Notes: a model not told the origin generated them from the letters alone. A stretch of DNA of 12,139 nucleotides from Syntrophaceae bacterium (GCA_003165115.1 PLSJ01000098.1:1-12139), one strand, 5' to 3'; positions 1 to 7,100 are shown, counted from the first letter of the stretch. Translations and numbers: made by a program.

Positions 1-1092
1 CAGTACAAGCCCCTCTCGCTGATGGACCACATCGGCGACGGATCGGCCTGGGACCTGGCGGGCAGGACGCGGGGCATTAGCATCCTGCCGCCCAAGACGG
101 GCGAGAAAGACTGGGACTGGTATCAGGGGACCGCCGACGCGGTCCGCCAGAACCTGGCCTTTATCTCTTCCGGCTCGTATAACGAGGTGCTCATCCTGTC
201 GGGTGACCACATCTACTGTATGGACTACTGGCCCCTCATCGAGTTTCACAGGGAGCACCACGCGCACGTCACGATAGGGATGATACCGGTGCCGTGGGAA
301 GAGACGCGCCACTTCGGCACGGGTACCCTCGACGCGCAAAGCCGGATCGTCGACTGGGAAGAAAAATCGGATAAGTCCCGCTCGAATCTCGCCTCCATGG
401 GCATCTACGTATTCGACAGGGAGTATCTCGTCAGGACCCTCGGAGAGACCAGGGAAGAAGACTTCGGCAAGCAGATAATCCCACGCGCCATGAAGGAGGG
501 CAACGTATACGGCTATCCCTTCGAGGGCTACTGGCGCGACGTGGGCACGATAGAGGCATACTGGGACGCCAACATGGACATCCTCAAGCCGGGATCGGGG
601 CTCGACCCGGAAGGCTGCGGCATACGGACGAACCAGGTGGCCGAGGCGCTCCCCTATGACCGCCCGCCCGCGCGGGTGAGCGGCTCGTCATGCGCCGTCA
701 ATTCCGTCATTTCGCCGGGCTGCATCATTGCGGGCGGCGTCGAGAATTCGGTCCTCTCCCCCGGAGTGGTGATCGAGAAGGGCGCCATTGTGAAGGATTC
801 GATCATCATGCACGATTCGATAGTCAGGCGGGGGGCCAGGATCGAGAGGTCCATATTGGACAAGGCGATCGTGGTCGGGGAAGATGCCATTGTCGGTCAG
901 GGAAGCACGGGGGCGGCCAACGTGAGATTTCCCGACCATATCTACTCCGGCCTCACCGTCGTCGGCAAGAACGCGTCCATTCCGGCCGGCGCGAGAATCG
1001 GCACGAACTGCATCGTCTACCCCGCCATCTGCGAAGAAGACTTCCCCTCCCTCGAGCTCAAGGACGGCGAGACCGTCGAGAAACGCCGATAA
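1..1092 (+). CDS. glgC: Glucose-1-phosphate adenylyltransferase, 5'-truncated by window edge
   Basis: Makes ADP-glucose from glucose-1-phosphate and ATP, the committed step of bacterial glycogen synthesis, in the cytoplasm. The frame is open from base 1 (QYKPLSLMDHIGDGS...), so the true start lies upstream; by comparison with E. coli GlgC roughly 60-80 N-terminal residues, including the GGxGTRL nucleotide loop, are outside the window. The visible 363 residues show the nucleotidyltransferase motifs WYQGTADAV and LSGDHIY, then GYWRDVGT, followed by a C-terminal left-handed beta-helix of hexapeptide-like repeats (SVISPGCIIAGG, SVLSPGVVIEKG, SIIMHDSIVRRG). The FxEKP sugar-phosphate motif reads WEEKS here, which keeps the lysine but not the proline. 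It ends with TAA only 18 nt before the end of the convergent dacB. Family assignment is firm; other nucleotide-sugar pyrophosphorylases usually lack this exact motif set. Confidence 0.93.
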   Translation, partial: QYKPLSLMDHIGDGSAWDLAGRTRGISILPPKTGEKDWDWYQGTADAVRQNLAFISSGSYNEVLILSGDHIYCMDYWPLIEFHREHHAHVTIGMIPVPWEETRHFGTGTLDAQSRIVDWEEKSDKSRSNLASMGIYVFDREYLVRTLGETREEDFGKQIIPRAMKEGNVYGYPFEGYWRDVGTIEAYWDANMDILKPGSGLDPEGCGIRTNQVAEALPYDRPPARVSGSSCAVNSVISPGCIIAGGVENSVLSPGVVIEKGAIVKDSIIMHDSIVRRGARIERSILDKAIVVGEDAIVGQGSTGAANVRFPDHIYSGLTVVGKNASIPAGARIGTNCIVYPAICEEDFPSLELKDGETVEKRR

Positions 1093-1094
1093 GC

Positions 1095-1110
1095 CGCGCT
1101 GCAAGGCGCG
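1095..1110. terminator. Possible small bidirectional hairpin between convergent genes
   Basis: The 18-nt gap between the convergent glgC and dacB stops holds a 5-bp stem, CGCGC/GCGCG, with loop TGCAAG. There is no T-run on either side, so intrinsic termination is not convincing. It is listed only because it occupies nearly the whole gap between two converging transcripts. Confidence 0.2.
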
Positions 1111-2625
1111 TCACCTTCCCGTTTCAGGGCACACCAGCCTTTCGCAGATGGCATCCTGCAGGAGACGGACATCCGCCGGGGGGACGAGAAAGTTGCTGCC
1201 CATGAGGGAAAAGGCCAGAAGCCGCCCCTCACAATCGGACAGGTACCCGCTCAACGAGACCGTGTGAGTAAGGCTGCCCGTTTTCGCCCACACCTTGCCC
1301 TCGGCCGGGGTGTTTTGCATCCGCCTCATGAGGGTCCCGTCCACCCCCGCGACGGGCAGAGACCGGGAAAAATAATCAAAATAGGGATGATGCACCATAT
1401 AATCGAGCAGTTGCACCACCTCGCCGGGGGTGACCAGGTTGAGGCGCGACAGGCCCGAGCCGTCGTATATGGCCAGGGAACCGGGTGGGATCCCCATGGC
1501 GGCAAGCGACTCCAGCATCACGTTGACCGCGCTTTCGGTGGTCCCCCTGCCCCCCGACAGGGTGCCGAGGGTACGGAAGAGCAGCTCCGCGCAAAGGTTC
1601 TGACTCGACTTGTTCGTCTCCTCGACGATGCGGCTCAGGGGCGCCGAGCGGTGGGAGAGGAGCACCCTCATGGAGGCATAGTCGGGCGCCCCCTGGTCGC
1701 GGCCCCTTTCGGCCGGATCGCCTCTCACCGTGATGCCTTTGCGCTCCAGCACCTCTTTAAGCACCGTCATCGAGTACAGGGTGGGATTGCCCACGGCAAA
1801 CCGCATCCGGTGCGGAGAGGCCGCTTCATTTATCCGGCCGGACAACGTGATGGAGGCGCCGCCGAAAGAGCGCCGGGCATCGACCGCCGTTGTTTCTCCC
1901 GACCCGGAGGTGACGACGCCGTTCCTTATCTTCACATAAGCCGTCTCCGGGCGGACATCGATGACGGCCGCCTCACCCGGTCGTTTTCCCGGCGAGACCG
2001 TCACGCCGATGCAATTGTCGTTGAAAGAGACGGCGCCGATGCGCGCCGAATACCCGGCAAGCTCGTCGTCCCATGCCCAGCCGCGGCCGAGGTCCGGCCC
2101 ATCGAACAGTCCGGCGTCACCCACGAGGCCGCCCCGGACCTCCCGTATGCCCTGCCGCTTCATGTTGTCGGCCCACTCTTCGAACACCGACGTCGCGCTG
2201 TCCTGGAACCTCTCCGAGATGGTCGGGTCTCCGCTCCCCTTAAGATACAGGTCGCCCTGCAGGACCCCGTTTTCCACGGGACCTCCCGCGTACAGGTCCG
2301 TGACGTAGGTGAAATCGGGCCCCAGCCTGACAAGGGCGACCGCCGTGGTGAAGAGCTTCATGGTGGAGGCGGGAATAAAGAGTTTTCCCTCATTGAGCCG
2401 AAAGAGCGCCTTCCCGGTGGCCACGGACCTGACCGAAATGCCCCAGAGTCCCCGAGACAGCGCCGGATTGTCGATGAGGTCCTGGAGTCCGTTCACGGAC
2501 TCGTGCGCCCTGGCGGCCGTGAGAGTCCGGACGGACGGGGCACGGTGCGACGCCGGGGCGCAGGACGTCAGGGCCAGAAGGATGCCGGGAAGGAGAAACG
2601 CGCAGGCAGCGACAGGGGATTTCAT
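1111..2625 (-). CDS. dacB: D-alanyl-D-alanine carboxypeptidase/endopeptidase (PBP4 family), predicted lipoprotein
   Basis: PBP4-type peptidase (family S13) that trims or opens peptidoglycan cross-links in the periplasm. The 504-residue protein has all three penicillin-binding motifs in order: SxxK as S87-T-M-K90, SxN as S341-Q-N343 and KTG at 448-450. It also has the family stretches GDLYLKGSGDPT (124-135) and YDGSGLSR (387-394). The long insert between SxxK and SxN is typical of PBP4. The N-terminus is a signal peptide ending in a lipobox L19-T-S-C22, so the protein is probably lipid-anchored. The ATG overlaps the TGA of the upstream dehydrogenase by 4 nt (ATGA), and no Shine-Dalgarno is visible before it, so translation probably depends on coupling to the upstream gene. 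The link to that dehydrogenase is positional only. Confidence 0.93.
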   Translation of the reverse strand: MKSPVAACAFLLPGILLALTSCAPASHRAPSVRTLTAARAHESVNGLQDLIDNPALSRGLWGISVRSVATGKALFRLNEGKLFIPASTMKLFTTAVALVRLGPDFTYVTDLYAGGPVENGVLQGDLYLKGSGDPTISERFQDSATSVFEEWADNMKRQGIREVRGGLVGDAGLFDGPDLGRGWAWDDELAGYSARIGAVSFNDNCIGVTVSPGKRPGEAAVIDVRPETAYVKIRNGVVTSGSGETTAVDARRSFGGASITLSGRINEAASPHRMRFAVGNPTLYSMTVLKEVLERKGITVRGDPAERGRDQGAPDYASMRVLLSHRSAPLSRIVEETNKSSQNLCAELLFRTLGTLSGGRGTTESAVNVMLESLAAMGIPPGSLAIYDGSGLSRLNLVTPGEVVQLLDYMVHHPYFDYFSRSLPVAGVDGTLMRRMQNTPAEGKVWAKTGSLTHTVSLSGYLSDCEGRLLAFSLMGSNFLVPPADVRLLQDAICERLVCPETGR

Positions 2626-3593
2626 CGGTTCGCGCTGAAATCGAGGAGGACCTTGAGCGATCCGGCCTGCCCCGCCCTGTCGAAGGCCGAAAGGGCGTCA
2701 TCGAAAGGGTAGACCGCCGAGACGAGCGGCCGCACGTTTATCCGCTTTGATGCCAGCGCCACGACGGCCGGGCCGAAGGGGCCGCATCGTGAGCCCACAA
2801 GCGTGATCTCATCGACGACCGCCCTCGACAGGTTCACCTCCACCCGATCGGCGACGGTGCTCTTCAAGACGATCGTGCCCCGCGGCGATACCTGATCGAG
2901 CGCCGCGTCGAGTCCCCCAGGGGCGCCCGTCGCCTCGATGACGATATCGTACGCCCGGCTCGCCCGTTGCTCCCCTGCCCTGACGGTCCTCACGTGTTGC
3001 CCGGCCGCTATGGCGAGCTTTTCCTCGTGTGTGCCGCTCAGGGCAACGTCCACGCCGGAATTATGGAGGAGAATGGCGATGAGCAGGCCGAGTTTCCCGT
3101 CGCCGAGGACGAGGACCTTGTGGGTCGGCAACACGTGCACCTGTTCCAGCACCTCGAAGGCCGCCGCCAGGGGCTCCGTGAAGACCATGTCGATGTCGGC
3201 CGCATGTGCCGGGACCTCCCACAGGTTCCGCGCGGGCAGTGTGACGTACTCCGCGAAGACCCCATCCCTACCCGATATGCCCAGGGCCGTTCTGCGAGCG
3301 CAGTGTTTTTCCATCCCCTTCAGGCAGTGGCCGCACGTGCCGCATCCGCAGTTGATCTCGCCCACGACCCTTTTGCCGACAAGGCCGGTGTACGGACCCC
3401 TCACCGCTTCCACGACGCCGACGAACTCATGGCCCGGAATGCCCCTGAAGGCTTTATAGCCTTTCAGGATCTCCATATCGGTCCCGCAGATGCCGGCCAT
3501 GAGCACCCGGATAAGCGCCTCGTTCCCGCCCGGCTCCGGCCGGCGCGCATCGGCCACGAATCTCAGCGATCCATCAAAGAATAGGGCTTTCAT
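2622..3593 (-). CDS. Zinc-dependent medium-chain (alcohol dehydrogenase-like) dehydrogenase
   Basis: Member of the zinc-containing MDR superfamily, an NAD(P)-dependent oxidoreductase of unknown alcohol or polyol substrate. The 323 residues show a GroES-like N-terminal domain with catalytic-zinc ligands C36 (GICGTD), H55-E56 (GHEFVG) and E140 (TEPL). The structural-zinc lobe has four cysteines, C84, C87, C90 and C98 (CGTCGHC then C). The Rossmann motif is LVLGDGKLG (162-169). The start chosen is MKALFFDG; a 28-residue upstream extension in the same frame is arginine-rich and unlike the family. No strong Shine-Dalgarno precedes this ATG. The protein is slightly short for the family but contains both domains. 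It is the first gene of a two-gene unit with dacB, sharing ATGA. Substrate cannot be told from sequence; threonine- or sorbitol-dehydrogenase-like relatives are possible. Confidence 0.88.
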   Translation of the reverse strand: MKALFFDGSLRFVADARRPEPGGNEALIRVLMAGICGTDMEILKGYKAFRGIPGHEFVGVVEAVRGPYTGLVGKRVVGEINCGCGTCGHCLKGMEKHCARRTALGISGRDGVFAEYVTLPARNLWEVPAHAADIDMVFTEPLAAAFEVLEQVHVLPTHKVLVLGDGKLGLLIAILLHNSGVDVALSGTHEEKLAIAAGQHVRTVRAGEQRASRAYDIVIEATGAPGGLDAALDQVSPRGTIVLKSTVADRVEVNLSRAVVDEITLVGSRCGPFGPAVVALASKRINVRPLVSAVYPFDDALSAFDRAGQAGSLKVLLDFSANR

Positions 3594-3608
3594 TGCAAGG
3601 TTTACGTT

Positions 3609-3637
3609 ACCATACCGTCTTTTCCACAAGCAAGAAA
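3609..3637 (-). promoter_or_regulatory. Possible sigma-70 promoter for the dehydrogenase-dacB unit
   Basis: On the minus strand, TTTCTT (3637-3632) and TATGGT (3614-3609) are separated by 17 nt and lie just upstream of the dehydrogenase ATG at 3593. Both boxes deviate from consensus, so this is a weak prediction resting on spacing and position. Confidence 0.3.
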
Positions 3638-3701
3638 AAAGACCGCGCCGACGCTTAGGGCGACGCCAAAGCGGCACCCTGAAAGGGCGGTTTCAAAAAC
3701 G

Positions 3702-3720
3702 TTGCCGTGCCGCATGGCAA
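3702..3720. promoter_or_regulatory. 19-nt inverted repeat, candidate operator upstream of the nifS-like gene
   Basis: TTGCCGTGCCGCATGGCAA is a dyad with 8 of 9 base pairs around a single central base (the exception is G against T). It lies 22 nt before the nifS-like ATG, in the 149-nt gap between divergent transcription units. A TATTAT box (3728-3733) follows 7 nt downstream and could be the -10 element, which would put the dyad over the -35 region, a typical repressor position. No Rrf2/IscR-type consensus is recognisable, so the regulator is unknown. Confidence 0.4.
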
Positions 3721-3742
3721 TATGTGGTATTATATTTGTCTC

Positions 3743-4936
3743 ATGAAGAGGATTTACTTCGATCATGCATCGACCACGCCGGTAGACCCCAGGGTCCTGG
3801 AGGCGATGCGCCCCTATTTCAGCGAGCTCTTTGGAAACCCTTCGTCGGTCCTCATCGAGGAAGGGGCGGAGCCGAGAAAGGCGCTGGATGAGGCGAGGCT
3901 CAAGGTGGGCCGGCTCCTCAACGCGGAGGCGGACGAAATCATCTTCACGGCCTCCGCGACCGAATCGAACAACCTGGCCATAAAAGGGCTCGCCCTGGCA
4001 AACAGGAATAGGGGAAACAGGATTCTTTTTTCCGATATCGAGCACTATTCGGTCATGAACCAGGCGGATTTCCTGAAAAGCCTCGGTTTTGAGGTCGACT
4101 ACGTGAGGGTGGACCCTTACGGCCTGGTCGACATGGAGGACCTGGAGAGGAAGGCGAAACCGGGAACGCTCCTCGTCTCGGTCATGATGGCGAACCTGGA
4201 GATAGGCACTATCGAGCCTATCCGCGAAATCGGCCTTTTGCTGAAAAGCAGGGGTATCCTCCTTCACTCCGACGGGGCGGGGGCGTGCGGCCAGATACCG
4301 GTGGACGTGAGAGACCTGCCCGTCGATTCCATGACCGTTTCCGCGCATCAGTTCTACGGCCCGAAGGGTGCGGCCGCCCTCTATCTGAAAAAGGGCGTCC
4401 CCTTGAGGCCGGTCATGCAGGGAGGCTACCAGGAGATGGGTTACAGGGCGGGCACCGAGAATGTGCCGGCCATCGTGGGTCTCGGCGAAGCGAGCCGGAT
4501 TGCCGCGGAAGAGATGGCTTTAAGGGTCGAGAACCTGACCGCCCTGGGGCGAAGGCTGTGGGGAGGGATAGAAAAAGAGATCGACTATCTCCACTTTACG
4601 GGCCACCCTACCCGGCGGTTGCCCGGCCACGTGAGCTTCTGGATAGAGTTCGTCGAAGGCGAATCGCTTCTGTTGTGGCTCAACCTGAACGGTATTGCGT
4701 CGGTGAGCGGGAGCGCCTGCGCCTCCAACGTGCTCGCGGCGGACGAGACCGGGCTTAAGGCGTCCCATGTGCTGACGGCGGTGGGAGTGCCGCCCGAGAT
4801 ATGCCACGGCTCCATCGCGTTCAGTCTCGGCCCGGAGAATACGGAGGCCGAGGTCGACTTCACCCTCTCCACCCTGCCGGAGATAGTGGGAAAACTGAGA
4901 GAGATGTCTCCCCTTTATCGTAAAACCCTTCTTTGA
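3743..4936 (+). CDS. IscS/NifS-like class V aminotransferase-fold protein lacking the PLP lysine
   Basis: By family this is a cysteine desulfurase, the PLP enzyme that takes sulfur from cysteine and passes it to IscU. The 397 residues have the usual order: YFDHASTTPVD (5-15), GNPSS (31-35), ATESNNLAIKG (72-82), H101 (the PLP-stacking histidine), D177 (the pyridine-nitrogen aspartate), RAGTEN (235-240) and the loop SGSACAS with C326, matching E. coli Cys328. However, the PLP-binding lysine of SxHK is glutamine: SAHQFYGPKG, Q203, codon CAG. The residue aligned with E. coli Gln183 is G180. Normal cysteine desulfurase chemistry is therefore not expected. ATG 3743 starts the conserved domain; an in-frame GTG at 3707 would lie inside the dyad. 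There is no Shine-Dalgarno, and a TATTAT box 9 nt upstream raises the possibility of a nearly leaderless mRNA. The iscU gene follows after 92 nt. Fold and IscU partnership are well supported; the actual activity is open. Confidence 0.9.
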   Translation: MKRIYFDHASTTPVDPRVLEAMRPYFSELFGNPSSVLIEEGAEPRKALDEARLKVGRLLNAEADEIIFTASATESNNLAIKGLALANRNRGNRILFSDIEHYSVMNQADFLKSLGFEVDYVRVDPYGLVDMEDLERKAKPGTLLVSVMMANLEIGTIEPIREIGLLLKSRGILLHSDGAGACGQIPVDVRDLPVDSMTVSAHQFYGPKGAAALYLKKGVPLRPVMQGGYQEMGYRAGTENVPAIVGLGEASRIAAEEMALRVENLTALGRRLWGGIEKEIDYLHFTGHPTRRLPGHVSFWIEFVEGESLLLWLNLNGIASVSGSACASNVLAADETGLKASHVLTAVGVPPEICHGSIAFSLGPENTEAEVDFTLSTLPEIVGKLREMSPLYRKTLL

Positions 4937-5010
4937 GGGGGAGGCCGGGTACCGGCGAAGCCTGTCGTGGCTTTGCCCCTGGAGGGGGCGACGCCAGCCC
5001 CAATAATTGC
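4937..5010 (+). repeat. Hairpin-rich intergenic element (copy 1) between nifS-like gene and iscU
   Basis: Most of the 92-nt gap is made of consecutive short hairpins: GCCGG-GTA-CCGGC, AAGCC-TGTCGT-GGCTT and GGGGC-GACGCCA-GCCCC, ending in AATAATTGC. Its last 31 nt (4980-5010) match the tail of the element at 9801-9829: TGGAGGGGGCG, then a variable spacer, then GCCCCA(A/G)TAATTGC. The iscU Shine-Dalgarno AGGAGG (5016-5021) follows directly. It looks like a member of an interspersed palindromic repeat family; in the nifS-iscU transcript it could also act as a processing or stability element. Confidence 0.55.
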
Positions 5011-5028
5011 GCGCGAGGAGGTAGTTAA

Positions 5029-5418
5029 ATGGCACAGGGCCCGTACAGCGAGAAGGTGATGGATCACTTCATGCACCCGAGAAACATGGGTGAGATAGAG
5101 GACCCGAGCGGCGTGGGGGAGGTGGGAAACCCTGCCTGCGGCGATGTGATGAGACTTTATCTGAAGATCGAGAATGACACGATCATCGATGCCAAGTTCA
5201 AGACGTTCGGGTGCGGCGCCGCGATCGCGTCGAGCAGCATGACGACGGAGCTGATAAAGGGCAAATCGATCGACGAGGCCCTGGCCATATCCAACGAGGC
5301 CGTCGCCGAAGCGCTCGGGGGCCTGCCGCCCGCGAAGCAGCATTGCTCGGTGCTTGCCGAAGAGGCGCTCCAGGCCGCGCTCGAAGACTACAAGAAGAAG
5401 CAGCAGGAAGGGAAATAA
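5029..5418 (+). CDS. iscU: IscU-type iron-sulfur cluster scaffold protein
   Basis: Scaffold on which 2Fe-2S or 4Fe-4S clusters are assembled before transfer to apoproteins, in the cytoplasm. At 129 residues it matches stand-alone IscU length, with no NifU-type C-terminal domains. All ligands are present: C37 and D39 (NPACGDVM), C62 (FGCGAAIASSS), and H105-C106 (KQHCSVLAEEAL). The HscA-recognition segment reads LPPAK, close to the LPPVK of E. coli IscU. A strong AGGAGG at 5016-5021 precedes ATG 5029. The upstream partner is the NifS-like protein without the PLP lysine, so the source of sulfur for this scaffold may differ from the standard ISC route. No hscA, hscB, fdx or iscA is next to it in this window. 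Confidence 0.95.
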   Translation: MAQGPYSEKVMDHFMHPRNMGEIEDPSGVGEVGNPACGDVMRLYLKIENDTIIDAKFKTFGCGAAIASSSMTTELIKGKSIDEALAISNEAVAEALGGLPPAKQHCSVLAEEALQAALEDYKKKQQEGK

Positions 5419-5627
5419 GCCCACCCGTTTTCACACGTGAACCGCGTCGAAGGCGCCCCTGTCCCCTCAAAGCCGATATCCTCCCACAACCGTGTCGCAT
5501 GGGCCTGAAAAAAGAACGGATCGGAAAGGGGTTGCTTATGGCGAAAGAGACGTGCTAAAAACTGGGGACGGACGAGCGCGAAGGGGAGATCGAAGAATAG
5601 TCTCTCAAGCGACACGGAGGAGCCGGA
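5419..5627. other. Intergenic gap with no recognisable gene
   Basis: A 209-nt stretch after iscU. It holds a 12-nt palindrome TTCACACGTGAA (5430-5441), too short and without a T-run for a confident terminator, and a 19-codon ORF (5499-5558) with no Shine-Dalgarno and no family resemblance. A GGAGGAG ribosome-binding site at the end of the gap belongs to the next gene. Confidence 0.5.
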
Positions 5628-6062
5628 ATGGAATGTGACAAAAAAGCGATGGCCGCGCTTTTGGGCATGCCGGAAGAGAAAGTCGCACTTGATCGATGCT
5701 CCTATGAGGCGCAATTCCCCGATGAAATCAAGGCCTGGAAATTTATCGGGAAAACCGATCCGGCGTTACGCAGATACCAGGGTAACCTCTATTACCCGCC
5801 GAGTGCGCTCATAAGCCTGATCGATCTGGTGACCGAGCTGCTGTTCAGGACCAGATTCGACGGGCTGGGCGGGCTTCCCGCGCTGGTAGCCAACGACTCG
5901 AGGTTCCGGAAGCCGGTCATGCCTGAAAACACCTTGCTCATACAGGTAAAATTGCTGCGCAACTACAAAGGACGAATCGGCATATTCTCCGGTGTCATCG
6001 CCGACGGGGAGGGGGATATCGTCGCGGAAAACATATCTAAAGGGACGATCGTAAGTATCTGA
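5628..6062 (+). CDS. Hotdog-fold FabZ-like protein, probably without dehydratase catalytic residues
   Basis: A 144-residue protein of uncertain function. The C-terminal half resembles the 3-hydroxyacyl-ACP dehydratase FabZ and related hotdog proteins: DSRFRKPVMPENTLLIQVKL (90-109) corresponds to the FabZ stretch ARFRRPVxPGDxLxxxVel, followed by a strand rich in I/F/G and a closing ADGEGDIVAE (125-134). The helix at about 57-75 (PPSALISLIDLVTELLF) is where FabZ has its PGVLxxEAMAQ helix. The FabZ GHFPGxP histidine has no counterpart: the segment before the helix reads YQGNLYYPPS. The catalytic glutamate is also not at its expected place. So it may bind acyl groups without dehydrating them, or act as an inactive partner subunit. 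The start is supported by GGAGGAG 6 nt upstream. It stands alone between iscU and the decayed panE; its functional partner is not apparent. Confidence 0.6.
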   Translation: MECDKKAMAALLGMPEEKVALDRCSYEAQFPDEIKAWKFIGKTDPALRRYQGNLYYPPSALISLIDLVTELLFRTRFDGLGGLPALVANDSRFRKPVMPENTLLIQVKLLRNYKGRIGIFSGVIADGEGDIVAENISKGTIVSI

Positions 6063-6148
6063 CGGACTTAAGGGGCGTGCGCAAAGGCTGCGTGTCGCGC
6101 CGCCATGCCACGGCCGTCGATACCGAGCGCGAAAAAGAGGAGGTCCCG

Positions 6149-7090
6149 ATGCGAATTGCAATCTTTGGCACAGGGGGTGCCGGCGGTTACTTTGGCGCAC
6201 AACTGGCCCGCGCCGGGGAGGAGGTTAACTTCATCGCGCGCGGCGAGCATTTACGGGCGATTCGCACCTAGGGCCTTCGGGTGGAAACCCCTCGCGGCGA
6301 GATCGTCATCCGGCCGGCGCACGCAGCGGATGACCCGGCGCAGGTGGGGACGGTCGACGCGGTGATCCTCGGCGTGAAGACGTGGCAAGTGACGGAAGCG
6401 GCGCGGGCCATGCAGCCGATGGTTGGGCCGGAGACCTTCGTGGTACCGCTGCAAAACGGCGTCGAGGCGCCGGCGCAGCTGGCGGAAGTGTTGGGGGTGG
6501 AGCACGTTTTGGGCGGCCTGTGCGCGACGATGAGCTGGATTGCCGCACCCGGCCATATTCGCAGCATCGGGGCTGCTCATTTCGTCAAATTCGGAGAGCT
6601 GGACGGCCGGCAGAGCGAACGGGCAGGGCGGCTCCGGGAAGTCTTCGAGCGGGCGGGCGTGAAGGTCGAAGTCCCTCCGGACATCCACGTGTCCTTATGG
6701 GAGAAGTTCCTCTTCGTCGTCTCTTTCGGGGGAGTGGGTGCGATAACGCGGGCGCCTATCGGGGTGATCCGGACCCTACCCGAGACGCGCCAGATGCTGG
6801 AGCAGTGCCTGCGCGAAATCGTCGCGGTGGCGCACGCCCGCCGGGTTGCGCTCGCCGACGGCAGCGTGGAGAAAGCGATGGCCTTTCTCGATTCTCTGCC
6901 GCCCGGCGGGACGACATCGCTGCAAAGGGATATCGCCGACGGCAAGCCGTCAGAGATCGACGCCTGGAACAGGGCGGTGGTACGCCTGGGCCGGGAAGCC
7001 GGCGTCGATACACCGCTTCATGAATTTATCTCTCACGGTCTGCTGCCGCTGGAGTTGCGGGCGCGCGGCGAAGTAGATTTTCCCGCGTGA
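6149..7090 (+). pseudogene. panE: 2-dehydropantoate 2-reductase (ketopantoate reductase) with in-frame TAG at codon 41
   Basis: Ketopantoate reductase family; the best-known member uses NADPH to make pantoate for coenzyme A. The single frame spans 313 codon positions, normal for the family. It has the N-terminal Rossmann motif GTGGAGGYFG (7-16), N103 (PLQNGV), the catalytic lysine K186 (WEKF) and the conserved E269 (KPSEID), matching E. coli Asn98, Lys176 and Glu256. Codon 41 is TAG (6269-6271), in IRT-stop-GLRVETPRGE, where relatives have an ordinary residue; reading frame and similarity continue unbroken. Termination there leaves a 40-residue peptide, and a restart at GTG 6281 would lack the NADPH loop. 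Shine-Dalgarno GAGGAGG (6137-6143) supports ATG 6149. It is either a recent pseudogene, a sequencing error, or a read-through codon. Some family members act in catabolic clusters rather than on ketopantoate, so the substrate is not certain. Confidence 0.82.
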
Positions 7091-7100
7091 CGGGAGTGCG

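Noticed and set aside
1264..2712. 482-codon + strand ORF opposite dacB
   Set aside because: Low-complexity, arginine/glycine/proline-rich translation caused by GC-rich codon bias of dacB on the other strand; dacB has all family motifs.
3672..3695. CCCT-GAA-AGGG hairpin as a terminator in the divergent gap
   Set aside because: A 4-bp stem with no T-run; both flanking genes point away from the gap, so no terminator is needed there.
3707..3742. Upstream GTG start for the nifS-like gene
   Set aside because: The 12 extra residues do not resemble the family, and the GTG lies inside the dyad; MKRIYFDHASTTP is the normal family start.
5499..5558. 19-codon ORF in the gap after iscU
   Set aside because: No ribosome-binding site, no family resemblance, and length expected by chance.
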